Source: Amborella trichopoda (taxonomy: Eukaryota > Streptophyta > Magnoliopsida > Amborellales > Amborellaceae). From it: a stretch of DNA of 64,000 nucleotides. The position numbers and the translations under genes were made by a program. Numbering within the stretch: the stretch's first letter is position 1; each line of letters opens with the position of its first letter. Below, in pieces: positions 37,887-49,900 of this stretch. The DNA lies in the NCBI RefSeq assembly GCF_000471905.2, contig NW_006500103.1, positions 2,613,145-2,677,144 on the forward strand, given 5' to 3'. The notes under the pieces were generated by a model. That model saw nothing but the letters and a program-made list of their open reading frames with translations. It did no database searches and was not told the origin of the DNA.

Positions 37887-39828
37887 AGAATAGTCTTCAT
37901 TTTTGTAATATTTCCATGGACGGCTGGATTTTGGTATCTGAACAACTCATTCACAGATCAGCCTTAAAATAAAGGATCGAGATGTCACGATCCTTGTACT
38001 TTTTGGTGAATAGATGCCTTGATCCTTGTAAGCTAATTTTTATCGACTCATGGAAATCATATGCTTTACATTACTGAACAAATGATCTTCACTCTTTGGA
38101 TTTTCTCGTCTTTTAAACTCAATGCTGAAGTTTAGGGTGCTTCTCATATTATTACTTGGTATTTTTCTAGGGAAAAGTACAGAGAGGCCGTTAACTTCTA
38201 ATCCAAAGTGTTCACAATGACCCTTGTTCTTTAGATTTCAAATTTGGGGGAAGCGAGTGTGTTATTGACTAGACTTAAAGTTTCAAAAAAATATTAAACT
38301 TTGTGATACACTTAGCAATTGTGACCTCTTCAAAACAAAGACAAAATGTCTTATAGTATACAATCCCTTTCTTTTCTGTAGAAGCTTGTTAAATAACATC
38401 GAGGGGAGTATATGATACACAAATGGTATGTGGTGCGTGGTACGTGGTATGGGCATTCACTGATCATTAATGGTGGTTGTGGGCGTTCATCATGGTGATA
38501 TGAATTAGCAATCAGGTTAGTCGACCCAAACTGGGTTTGGTCTTGTTCCAAGTGTTGGACCTGGCAAATCAGGCTTGGGTCTGGGTTTGGGTGCAGCATG
38601 GACCCCGTTGGGTTGGGTCTGGGTTTGTGTTGGGGTCAAACCAACCCAGCCCAACTAGGTGTCTAAAATATGTTAAATATGAAATATATATAATAAAATA
38701 TATAACTACATCCAACTTGACCCGACAAGTCGGGTCTAGGTCCACATGACTTGGACCTGCCTGGTCTATGTTAGACCTAGTTTGATCGGGTCTGACCTGG
38801 CATTGCTACTCCAAATGTTGATAGTCCATTTCCCTAAATAGACGGTGGATATGGTGGATGACTTTTTTTTTTTTGGTAATTTAGTGGGGATGATGAGTTT
38901 TTACCCATTTTTCAAATCATTAGTGGTTTTTTTAATGCATTAAGTGAGAAGCCTATACCTTAATAGAGGCACATGTGGTATTAGTATTACCACCTCAACC
39001 CCATTCTCAAAGGCCATGTTGAAGGAGATCAATGACCCAAATTAACATTAACATTTGTATTTTTGAGGGCTGTTAACTCTAGACAAATTCATTAGGACTA
39101 TTTGTTTGAACATTTGTTTGATCCAAATGCTCAAATATATACTCTCTTCATTCTAATGAACAATCACAAAAAAAAAAAATTTGAAAACACAACCTAAAAA
39201 GTGTTTTTTTAGCCCAATTAACATAGGCCGTCTATTTTGATGATGTGTAGATCTAGGCTTTAGAATAATCTTTTTTCTTATCAAAATTTTTAGATAGTTT
39301 TATTATCATTAGATTAACAACGGTGAAAAAGAAAATTTTGAATTTGAATTTATAAATGCCAAGATCTTGAATTTATCAAATGAACGGTCTAGATTCATTA
39401 TTTGGGAGACACATTTTGACCATATATACAATTCACAACCTTCAAATTATAAAGGTTAAAAATAAGGAAAAATTTCATATAAAACCCTAATTTCTTATAT
39501 TGTTTTATGCTAGACCATCTTTCTGTTTTTCTTTCAAGTTGCATAAGGAAATCCCTAAGGATTTCACTGTACCCCTCATCTCTTATCACCCACTTTTATT
39601 GACTTTTTTACCATAAAAATTAGTCCCAACAAATCATTTTATACCATTTCATCTCAAAAACTTTTTTAGCCATCTTTTTCCCTTCTACCCATAAAAAAAA
39701 CGTTTTTAGGTTGAAATGGTATAAAAAGATTTGTTGGAGCTAATTTTTATGATCAAAAGTCGCTTGAAAGAAAAATGGAAAGAGGATCTACCATGAAATA
39801 ATACGAGAAATTAGGATTCTATACAAAA
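37312..39828. repeat. left copy of a 2.5-kb direct duplication at gap 2
   Basis: Begins AATCAATAACAGCCACAC just before methyltransferase exon 6 and runs to the base before the N run. It is nearly identical to 39849-42381, at an offset of 2537 bp over the exons. Confidence 0.9.
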
Positions 39829-39848
39829 NNNNNNNNNNNNNNNNNNNN
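39829..39848. other. assembly gap 2 (20 N)
   Basis: Exactly twenty N between the end of one 2.5-kb copy and the start of the other. Confidence 0.97.
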
Positions 39849-42381
39849 AATCAATAACAGCCACACTTCAGGCGGCCGTTCTTTGAAGCAGAAGAGTTCC
39901 TTTGGTCCCTTGATTGGAAAACATTCGGTGACGGATTTCATTATTTTTTTTATGTGTTGAAAAAGGTTGGTATGTATAATCTTTCAATTTAATTGCCCCT
40001 ACAGTGTTTGCCGTCTTGGCTTAGTAACTAGGGTATACGAGCTGCAATGCCAACTATAGCAATTGATAGGTTTAGTAACATGTATGACCTTTTAGAATGT
40101 TGGGTGTACTCTCTAATTGAACAACGTTTACACCATTTTATCTTAAACGCAAAGTATGCCTTATGTTTACCATGGATCATCATCATCACCATCATCTAGT
40201 TGTCGTCGTCATCACCATCATTACCATACACGGATTTTGTTTTTTGGTTTCAAATGTTCTTCAAGTAAATTAAACTGTTTTTGGTTTTTGAGGTGTGCTT
40301 CAGGGGAAGAGAACATCAAAGAGCAATGGGATCAAGATCGTTGCACCTTCAATTTGTTTATTACAGGAGGAACTAGAGGGTGAGGATTATATATTTCGAA
40401 CCAATTTTGATGAAAACAAGTGATGAATAGTCTTCATTTTTGTAATATTTCCATGGACGGCTGGATTTTGGTATCTGAACAACTCATTCACAGATCAGCC
40501 TTAAAATAAAGGATCGAGATGTCACGATCCTTGTACTTTTTGGTGAATAGATGCCTTGATCCTTGTAAGCTAATTTTTATCGACTCGTGGAAATCATATG
40601 CTTTACATTACTGAACAAATGATCTTCACTCTTTGGATTTTCTCGCCTTTTAAACTCAATGCTGAAGTTTAGGGTGCTTCTCATATTATTACTTGGTATT
40701 TTTCTAGGGAAAAGTACAGAGAGACCGTTAACTTTTAATCCAAAGTGTTCACAATGACCCTTGTTCTTTAGATTTCAAATCTGGGGAAGCGAGTGTGTTA
40801 TTGACTAGACTTAAAGTTTCAAAAAAATATTAAACTTTGTGATACATTAAAAGCTATCCAAGTTGATGGCTCTTAACAATTGTGACCTCTTCAAAACAAA
40901 ATGTCTTATAGTATACAATCCCTTTCTTTTCTTTAGAAGCTTGTTAAATAACATCGAGGGGAGTATATGATACACAAATGGTATGTGGTGCGTGGTACGT
41001 GGTATGGGCATTCACTGATCATTAATGGTGGTTGTGGGCGTTCATCATGGTGATATGAATTAGCAATCAGGTTAGTCGACCCAAACTGGGTTTGGTCTTG
41101 TTCCAAGTGTTGGACTTGGCAAATCAGGCTTGGGTCTGGGTTTGGGTGCAGCATGGACCCTGTTGGGTTGGGTTTGGGTTTGTGTTGGGGTCAAACCAAC
41201 CCAGCCCAACTAGGTGTCTAAAATATGTTAAATATGAAATATATATTATAAAATATATAACTACATCCAACTTGACCCGACAAGTCGGGTCTAGGTCCAC
41301 ATGACTTGGACCTGCCTGGTCTATGTTAGACCTAGTTTGATCGGGTCTGACCTGGAATTGCCACTCCAAATGTTGATAGTCCATTTCCCTAAATAGACGG
41401 TGGATATGGTGGATGATTTTTTTTTTTTTGGCAATTTAGTGGGGATGATGAGTTTTTACCCCTTTTTCAAATCATTAGCGGTTTTTTTAATGCATCAGGT
41501 GAGAAGCCTATACCTTAGTAGAGGCACATGTGGTATTAGTATTACCACCTCAACCCCATTCTCAAAGGCCATGTTGAAGGAGATCAATGACCCAAATAAA
41601 CATTAACATTTGTATTTTTGAGGGCTGTTAACTCTAGACAAATTCATTAGGACTATTTGTTTGAACATTTGTTTGATCCAAATGTTCAAATATATACTCT
41701 CTTCATTCTAATGAACAATCACAAAAAAAAAAAAAAATGAAAACACAACCTAAAAAGTGTTTTTTTAGCCCAATTAACATAGGCCGTCTATTTTGGTGAT
41801 GTGTAGATCTAGGCTTTAGAATAATCTTTTTTCTTATCAAAATTTTTAGATAGTTTTATTATCATTAGATTAATAACGGTGAAAAAGAAAATTTTGAATT
41901 TGAATTTATAAATGCCAAGATCTTGAATTTATCAAATGAACGGTCTAGATTCATTATTTGGGAGACACATTTTGACCATATATACAATTCACAACCTTCA
42001 AATTATAAAGGTTAAAAATAAGGAAAAATTTCATATAAAACCCTAATTTCTCATATTGTTTTATGCCAGACCATCTTTCTGTTTTTCTTTCAAGCTGCAT
42101 AAGGAATCCCTAAGGATTCACTCTACCCCTCATCTCTTATCACCCACTTTTATTGACTTTTTTACCATAAAAATTAGTCCCAACAAATCATTTTATACCA
42201 TTTCATCTCAAAAACTTTTTTAGCCATCTTTTTCCCTTCTACCCATAAAAAAAAGTTTTTAGGTTGAAATGGTATAAAAAGATTTGTTGGAGCTAATTTT
42301 TATGATCAAAAGTCGCTTGAAAGAAAAATAGAAAAATGATCTACCATGAAATAATACGAGAAATTAGGATTATATACAAAA
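39849..42381. repeat. right copy of the 2.5-kb direct duplication at gap 2
   Basis: Starts at the first base after the gap with AATCAATAACAGCC and stays aligned with 37312-39828 until ATATACAAAA at 42381. Differences are scattered substitutions plus a roughly 25-bp insert near 40847-40875 (AAAAGCTATCCAAGTTGATG...). This is allele-like divergence. Confidence 0.9.
39861..40423 (+). pseudogene. duplicate of methyltransferase exons 6 and 7
   Basis: Exon 6 copy 39861-39965 and exon 7 copy 40304-40423 (TGA at 40421-40423), with the same splice signals and open frames as 37324-37428 and 37767-37886. No exons 1-5 precede them. Most likely this is the other haplotype's 3' end placed in tandem by scaffolding, not a second gene. 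Confidence 0.8.
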
Positions 42382-42508
42382 GTTTCCCTAAAAATAACAT
42401 AAAAATGAATAAATATAAACTGTTTATATAAAATTTATAGCTTTCAAATGATACAGTGATAAGTAACATGAATGAAAAATTTATAACATGCATAATTTTT
42501 TTAAGAGT

Positions 42509-42699
42509 AACGATCCTATGAAACCCTCCACACCCATGTGTGTAGGACCCCAAAGGATCACCATTAAATTTGGCACATAGCTCTAGAAAAGTTATTACAT
42601 AGGTGTGAAACTTGACTTTTTTGGAGATTTGTGCCAAATTTAATAGTGATCCTTTGGAGTCCTACACACATGGGTGAGGGAGGGTCTCATAGGATCATT
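42509..42699. mobile_element. MITE with about 70-bp terminal inverted repeats
   Basis: The left arm ACGATCCTATGAAACCCTCC..CAAAGGATCACCATTAAATTTGG pairs with the right arm CCAAATTTAATAGTGATCC..GGGTCTCATAGGATCAT. The loop is about 55 bp. The flanking dinucleotide TA on both sides could be the target duplication. Confidence 0.8.
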
Positions 42700-43790
42700 A
42701 TATTGTTTCATTTAAAATTTGTGAAATATTCTATCAAAATGAGACTATAATTTTTAATACCAAATTATAAATTTTAGTTTATTTTGGCTTTTAAATAAAA
42801 ATTTGAATTTCAAAAGTAGAATATATTTAACACCTTTCTTAATTTAATTGCATAAAATTTGTAATTACATTTTATATTCTCGATTTTAATTATTATACAA
42901 AATTAATAATGAATCAATATGATAATAACAATAGAATGCGAAATCAAATAGTATATACTTGTATATTATTAAAGATAAGGAGAATATTGTCTTTTACAAT
43001 ATTCTCAAAATAATAATAGTTACTTTGGAATAATGAAAATTAATTTTTATAGTTCATTTATTGTTGTATACCACTCCCCCAAACACGTGGAAGATGGAAG
43101 ATATGAATATATACTGTCAAAAGTGCAACCATATATACTTGATTCGTGAAGAAAAAAATTTATTAACAGTATTTTATATATACTAAATATGGGGATCTAC
43201 CTTTAAAATTATATTTTAAAAAAAAAAAAATTAAAATTTGAGTTCTTGATAAAAGTTTGTGATGAGAGATCATATACCCTTGGTTAGCTTCTATGCTATG
43301 TTGTTATCATTAGTTCGCTCACTACATTATATGCAATGTGTATACCATGAATTTGAATCACGCAAATGGTGTCATGCTAATTCTTTCCATCCCAACTTAA
43401 CTTAGTTCTCTTTATTTTTCATCCGAACCAAAGTCTAAACGTAAGATGAATTTTTTGATTGCCACCTAGTCACGAACCTGCTCATATTTTATATACTGAA
43501 GATAAATTATTATTGGTGTTCACTTTTTAAAAACAATTGTTTTAATTTATAGAAAAGTATTTTTTGTCAAGGCCCCATGTCGCAATATTTGCAACGTTCA
43601 AATTGGACGGTACATATTATTCACCCCCCTCACAAATTTTGTAGTCTTTTATAATTTATGGGAGAGTCCCTTTCACTCCGTGTCCAACGCACCCTAGGTT
43701 GTGTATTTACTACAAATGCCTTTTTGCTAGAACAAAAATGAGCTTGTTGGTGCGATAGAAAAGATAGAGGATCTATGATCTCATTGAGAG

Positions 43791-44699
43791 TAGGGGTGGC
43801 AACGGGTTTACTAAAATCCCTTGTACCTCCACAAATTTAATTTTTTGGATCCATTAGTCATCTAATTGTGTTTTTTTTTGTTTTTTTACTAATTTAATCT
43901 TTTTATTTTACAAAATTCTCCCTTCACTTTCTCTTCCATTGCCTAAAACTAATCTTACCTCCTTGGATCCCACTCTATAAATTTAGGCATGAAAGGAAAC
44001 TGAATTTTTTTTTAATATTATGACCTATTTTACGATTACATCAATATCTTTGAACTTGAAACATGATTAATCAAGATATTTGTTACCATCGTTAATGAAT
44101 TATTATTATTTATTTATTTATTAAAAAAAATATCAAAATACCTATAAGAGATGAAATATTTAATAATTAATATATTATTTTTATTAGTATTGTTATTATT
44201 ATAATTATTAATTAATTATAATAACTATTATTATTATCATCAATAAAATTTGTAAATCTAGTAGCAAAAAAAAAATATAGATGACTAATGTATAGGTTTG
44301 GCATTTTGTAAAAGAAAGAAATCAAATTTGTGAAAAGAACAAATAGAAACATAATTAGAGGGGGCTAATGATTTCAAAGTTTTAAACTTGAGGGGGTGCA
44401 AGGGATTTTGGTTAATCCAAAGGGCTAATATGAACAAAGAAACACATAATTAGAGGCTATTTTTCCTAAAAATTAAATCATATAAAATAATAAAGCAAAA
44501 ACCAATTTATATATAATAACTACGGTCCGGGTCCCCATAGATTGGGTATCGCTATAACCGTACCCAAACCCGGGACTGTTCGAGTATCATTTATTGAACC
44601 TGGACCGTACCCAAGGATTCAAAACTTGGACCCATACCCGGACTCTTGTCGAGTATACCCGTTGGGTTTAGGTCTGGTTTGGGTCCATTATCAGCCCTA
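43791..44699. mobile_element. hAT-like non-autonomous element with nested insert
   Basis: Starts TAGGGGTGGCAACGGG and ends CATTATCAGCCCTA. The flanks ATTGAGAG and TTTGAGAG form an 8-bp duplication with one mismatch. Inside, about 43811-44412 is bounded by ACTAAAATCCCTTGTACC and GGTGCAAGGGATTTTGGTT, inverted ends of a second, nested element. The outer remnants are GGGTCC/GACCCG-rich. Confidence 0.65.
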
Positions 44700-45291
44700 A
44701 TTTGAGAGTATAGCCTTTAGTAAAACAAAATAGTCAATCAAGATTGTTGTAGCCGATTTCAATTAGTTGGAAAAAAACTTTGATAATGATGATGATCTAC
44801 TAAAACTATCTCTAAAAGCATTAAAAAAGCTTCAAAAACATATCAGTCAAATTTTAAGATGACTAGTCGGTACGGATACCTTCTAGAAAGCTTATTCAAT
44901 CACAATCGACTCCCAATCTATGGATACAACGATTTTTAAATCACTAGACGGTAAGGCAGTGGTTTAAAATTAAGATTCTCAAATGGGAATTACATCCACT
45001 GGAAGTCCCGTTATTTATTCCATCCAACGTTCTACGCCTTGCAGCGGAGGTACATAATCAAAGGCGCAGCCCATCCCGTGAATCTCATCAATCCAGAAGT
45101 CACGTTATGCATTCCATTCAGTGTTTCACAAAATTGAATCGGAACGGTTAATGGAATATGGGCTTGGAAGTGGTTTAACCGGTAAACCGGTCGATTCAAC
45201 GGTTCCAATTGTGCATGTCCTGCGAAGTCAAAAATTGAAAAAATTAAGAAGATAAAAAAAAACTATTAAAATATGAAAACCATATAAAGAA

Positions 45292-45686
45292 GGGAAAATT
45301 TTATATAGAGCCTAGACTCTAAATAATCAAATTAGAGCCTATATCAAAACTTTCACTAGAAGAGGTTGTTTTGATGTCCAAATACCATAAAATTGATCAT
45401 CTCGACATCAAGATGTATGGACATGAGAAAAAAATGGATTTCTAAGTTTTGGAAATAATGCATCTTGTAACGTATTTTTGGACCGTCAATTTTCGAGATT
45501 TTTAAATTTATATAGATTTGCTCGATCTAACACTATTTTTGAAGCTTTAAATTTTATAACTAACGATGAAAATATAATTTAAGGCTATTACAAAACTTTT
45601 GAATATTGAAACCATTTCTCTAGATACTATTTGAAGGTGGGCTCTGATTGGATTGTTTAGAGCCCTGACTCTATACATACGTACCC
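45292..45686 (+). mobile_element. Mutator-like MITE, family A (GAGCC subtype), nested
   Basis: 395 bp, GGGAAAATTTTATATAGAGCC to ATACGTACCC. Core GATCATCTCGACATCAAGATG. Flanks TATAAAGAA and TATAAAAAA give a 9-bp duplication with one mismatch. Confidence 0.8.
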
Positions 45687-45807
45687 TATAAAAAATGATT
45701 AAAATAAAACACATTCAAATGAAGTTGAAAATTAACGAAAAAATGGATTTTAACGAATCAATTTTTGAATTAAAGTGAGTATTAAAAACTAAAACTATTT
45801 TTATTAT

Positions 45808-46194
45808 GGAAAAAGTTTATATAAGGTTGCAACCTTAAAATATTAGAACTACGGATGCACCTCAAAATCCATCGGAAAATGTTATTTTAATGTTGAAAAA
45901 CACAGTGATTGATCATCTCGGCATCAAAATGTATGACTATGAAAAATAAAAAGATTTTGAGTCTCAAATAGTGCATCTTACGACATATTATCTACACCGT
46001 CCATTTTCAAGATTTTCATATGTTTGTAGATCTACTTAATTTTAACCAATTTTGAAATTTAAAATTTTATAATTAGATATAAAAATAGATTTTGAGATAA
46101 TGCTAATAACATTTCACATCAAAATTATATCTTATGATAAAATTTGAAGGTGCACCTAGTTGGGTCGGGTTGCAACCTTATAGAAACCACACCC
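45808..46194 (+). mobile_element. Mutator-like MITE, family A (GGTTGC subtype), nested
   Basis: 387 bp, GGAAAAAGTTTATATAAGG to GAAACCACACCC. Flanked on both sides by TTTTTATTAT (9-10 bp target duplication). Includes GATCATCTCGGCATCAAAATG. Confidence 0.85.
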
Positions 46195-46920
46195 TTTTTA
46201 TTATTTACCATAATGTAAAAAAAAAAAAATACATTACAAATCAAATTCTTTATTTTTTAAAAATTGATATATATTTTTTTGAATTTTTTTTTTAAATACC
46301 GATCGATCATCAAGAACCAAACAGTGTCCGATTCGGGGGCAGTCAGCAGCAGTTGGATGGCCGGTTGTTCCAATAGTGATTCCATCTAACGTTCCACACT
46401 CTGCAACGGAGGTAGATAATGAAAGGCGAATCACATCCATTGTTTAGAGAGAGAAAATACTGATGAGAGAGAGAGAGAGATGAATCTTTGATTGTGACAA
46501 GACAATGGAAAGAAAACCAGCCAAGGAAATAACGAGAGAGAAAACGTCGTATTGCTCCTCTTTCGCAAGCCAACGACTAGTCATCTGATAAGAACTGCAG
46601 TTGAGAACAATCTAGAGAGAGAGAGAGAGGTGTAGATGTTTAACAATTAACTTAGGAGAGAGGTATAAATGTTTAGGCATTAAATCATTGGGAAGAATGT
46701 AAATGAAAATAAAGATACAACCTAATTGTTTTTGATGCCTTTCCCTGGCCATGTCAGGCCAAAACTAAAAAGGTCCATGCTGCCAAAGCGAATAAATCAA
46801 ATCTACTTTTGAGAGACCAGACATATAACCCCTACAAATAAAACCCGCATGAAACACTTTTCCAATATAGAAAACCCACTTTGAAGTTTGAAGTTCACAG
46901 AACAGAGAGAGTGAGAGAGA

Positions 46921-49900
46921 ATGGAAAGTCCACTGTTGGTGGGGGAAGAGAGGGTCGTGAGAAAATCAGTGGAAGAGTCAAAGAGACTATGGAAGATAGC
47001 AGGGCCAATTATATTCACAAGCATATGCCAATTCTCTCTAGGAGCAGTCACCCAAACATTCTTGGGCCATGTTGGCACAACCGAGCTCGCCGTCTTCTCT
47101 ATTGAAAACTCCGTTATAGCCGGCTTCTCATTTGGTGTCATGGTATGGTCTGGTTCTATAAGCTTGCAACCTTAAACAATCTACCCGTACCTCTCAATTT
47201 TATCATAATATGTATGTAATTTTGGTGTAAAGAATTTTTAAGATTACTTGAAAATCTATTTTTATATCTAATTATAATATGAAAATGTTGAAAATAGACG
47301 GTTTAGATAATGTGTTGCAAGATGTACTATTTTTGAGTCTCAAAACATTTCTTTTTCATATCCATTCATCTCGACATCGAGATGATCGATTATAGGGTTT
47401 TTCAACATTATAACGACCTTTTTCGATAGATTTTTGAAGTGCTTCTTTACTTTACTTGATGTGTGGCTATTGCTCATCATTTCGTGCATTCCTTCAAACA
47501 CTCAAGTTTAGTTTTATGTTTAAATTGCTTGCTGTTGAGTAGAATGCGTCATGTTGTAGGTTGCAATCTCCTCATGAACCCCGCTTGATGTTTCTTTTTG
47601 TATTCAGTCTTTTTTATTTTTATAAATTAAAAAAGAATATGTTTAAATTTCTTGTTAGGTAAAATGTACTTGTCACGTTGCGCATTCCAATCTCCTCGTG
47701 AAAGAAAGGTGGACTTAGGCTTGGACCCATGATATGTTCGACTCTGGGTCTGACTCTTTAAACTCTATTTTTGCCCTTGCAACCAACAAAATTGTATCAA
47801 GTTCTAGGGTTTTAGTTACTTAAGGTTCTATTTGGATGTACTTGTCATCGTTGGTAAGACTCTTTCGATAAGGTTAATCCCGATAACAAGTTATGTATTG
47901 TTTGGCTGTGTTCATTGTAAAGTTATGTGGGATAAAACTTATATGCAATTTTATATATAAGTCAATTTTTTAAAAAAATTTGTTTTTACTATATTCAGAG
48001 TAATTTTTTAATATCATATGTTCGTGGAAAAAACAAATTTAAAAGCAGATGGAAATCACTGAAAGGTTAAATGTTTAAATAACATTATACATGATCCAAG
48101 ATATATACTAAACAACTAATAATATAACATTGCTCATACCAAATTAATTTTAGATAAGATACTACATTTTAGATAAAATTAGTTGTCATCCAAGCAGGCC
48201 CTTAGGCTTATTGGGGGTTTGAACGTGTGACCTATTGCACACAAGGTCCTCATTGCAAACTCTAGTGCTATAATATTTTTGTCCTTTTTGAAATAAAGAA
48301 ACCGTTATTCAATAATATTACAGTTTTTCAAATACCAATTACAAAAAATACCAAGCCTTTTTTCTTATCTTATAAAGCTGTTTTGAAATAAAAAAACCTT
48401 TATTCAATAAAATTACAGTTTTTCAAATACCAATTGCAAAAAATACCAAGCCTTTTTTTTATTTTCCTATAAAGCCGTTTGGGTGTTAAAGTCTATTTTT
48501 CTCTCTGCGATTCTCTTCCTCAACAAGAAGGGGATTTACCTGTAGAGGAGGCGCAAGCTCATTGGAAAGAAATCTTTTTATAGGTAGACGAGGTGCAAGC
48601 TCAGTGGAAAACAATCTCTTTACAAAAAAAAATTTAAACAATCTTTTTACAAAAAAGAATTTATAGGTAGAGAATGATATCGAGAGAGAATAAATTTGGA
48701 ATTGTTTTTTGAATTATTTTTGCAAGCTCCAGATGATCTCCACTGTTTTTGCAAAAACATGAGCTTTCCTAAAGGGGTTTGTTTTTGTAAAAACAAGATG
48801 TTTTCGAAAACAATTATTTTTGGAACAATATCCGGATGATCTTGGAAATCTTTTTGCAAGCTTTGAACTCCCACCATGAATGGCTTCATCGAAGCTCAAA
48901 ACAACCTTTTTATAATGCTTCGATTGTAAAATTGTGAAGCTATCAGACTTCGATTCTTCTCAAGACTCTGCCCTTGAAACCCGTTCAGATATCAATACAA
49001 GATACCTGGAAACCCTAGCTTGTTTCTCCCAGTAATGTGGCAGGTCACAATGCAATATGTTTTACGGTGTTAAAGAGAGAAAGAGGAGCTCTCAAGACAC
49101 TAGTTCTAGAGAGAGAAAGAGGAGCTCTCAAGACACTAGTTCTAGAGAGAAAAAGATGAGCTCTCTAGACACGGGTTCTAGATAGAGAAAGATGAGCTCT
49201 CGAGAGATTGGTTCTAGAGAGAGAAAGAGGAGCTCAAGAGAGAAAAAGAGGAGCTCTCTCACTATAAGTAGTTCAGAGAGAGAGTAGATTTCGGACTGAA
49301 GTAGTTTAAAGGGAGAGAGTAAATTTGGAGCTTATGAGGTTTCACGGTGTGGGTTGTTGAGTGACAAGGTGGGGTTTGCAAGGGGTGAGAGAGCAGTACT
49401 TTTATAAAATAAAATAAAAAATTCAAGTCTGACTTGAATTTTTTTTTATGGTAACTTTTGCTTTGATACTGCAGTATTTTTTATTTCAATCTAAAAATCT
49501 AGTAAAATCTTATGGTTGTCCAAACAGTTCAAATCTATTTCACAAGATTTTTGAATTGCAATCCAAAAATATTACAATTTTAAGTACATCTCAACTAGCA
49601 CGTTAACATTTGTAATATTTTAACTTAAATAAAATGCTTGCAAGCCATAGGAATCGAACCACACATCTATTTAATGATAACATCAATTCCACAACATTTT
49701 AGTTTTGGAATAGTACACAATGAGACCATTTACTTTAGGTACAAGGAGGTCATAAGTATTTACAACCATCCGAAAAATCTGATAGCTTGGATCTATCACA
49801 AAGTTCGAAAAAATTTCTTTTGAACTTTGAACTTGGCTAATGAAATAAATGCATCCACCCAATTTCACATCCAATGGTCAAGATTAATTATGACCACCTT

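Larger units (their letters stand above)
45131..46330. mobile_element. CCGGTT-type element carrying two nested MITEs
   Basis: The left arm AATCGGAACGGTTAATGGAA..GGTAAACCGGTCGATTCAAC and the middle and right parts match the elements at 3596-4454 and 59161-59660. It is interrupted by MITEs at 45292-45686 and 45808-46194. Confidence 0.6.

Noticed and set aside
39849..42381. A second, separate methyltransferase gene
   Set aside because: Only exons 6 and 7 are present and the copy begins exactly at an N gap, so it is more likely an allelic contig.
49074..49260. CRISPR-like regular repeats
   Set aside because: Contiguous 36-bp minisatellite without unique spacers, in a plant intron.
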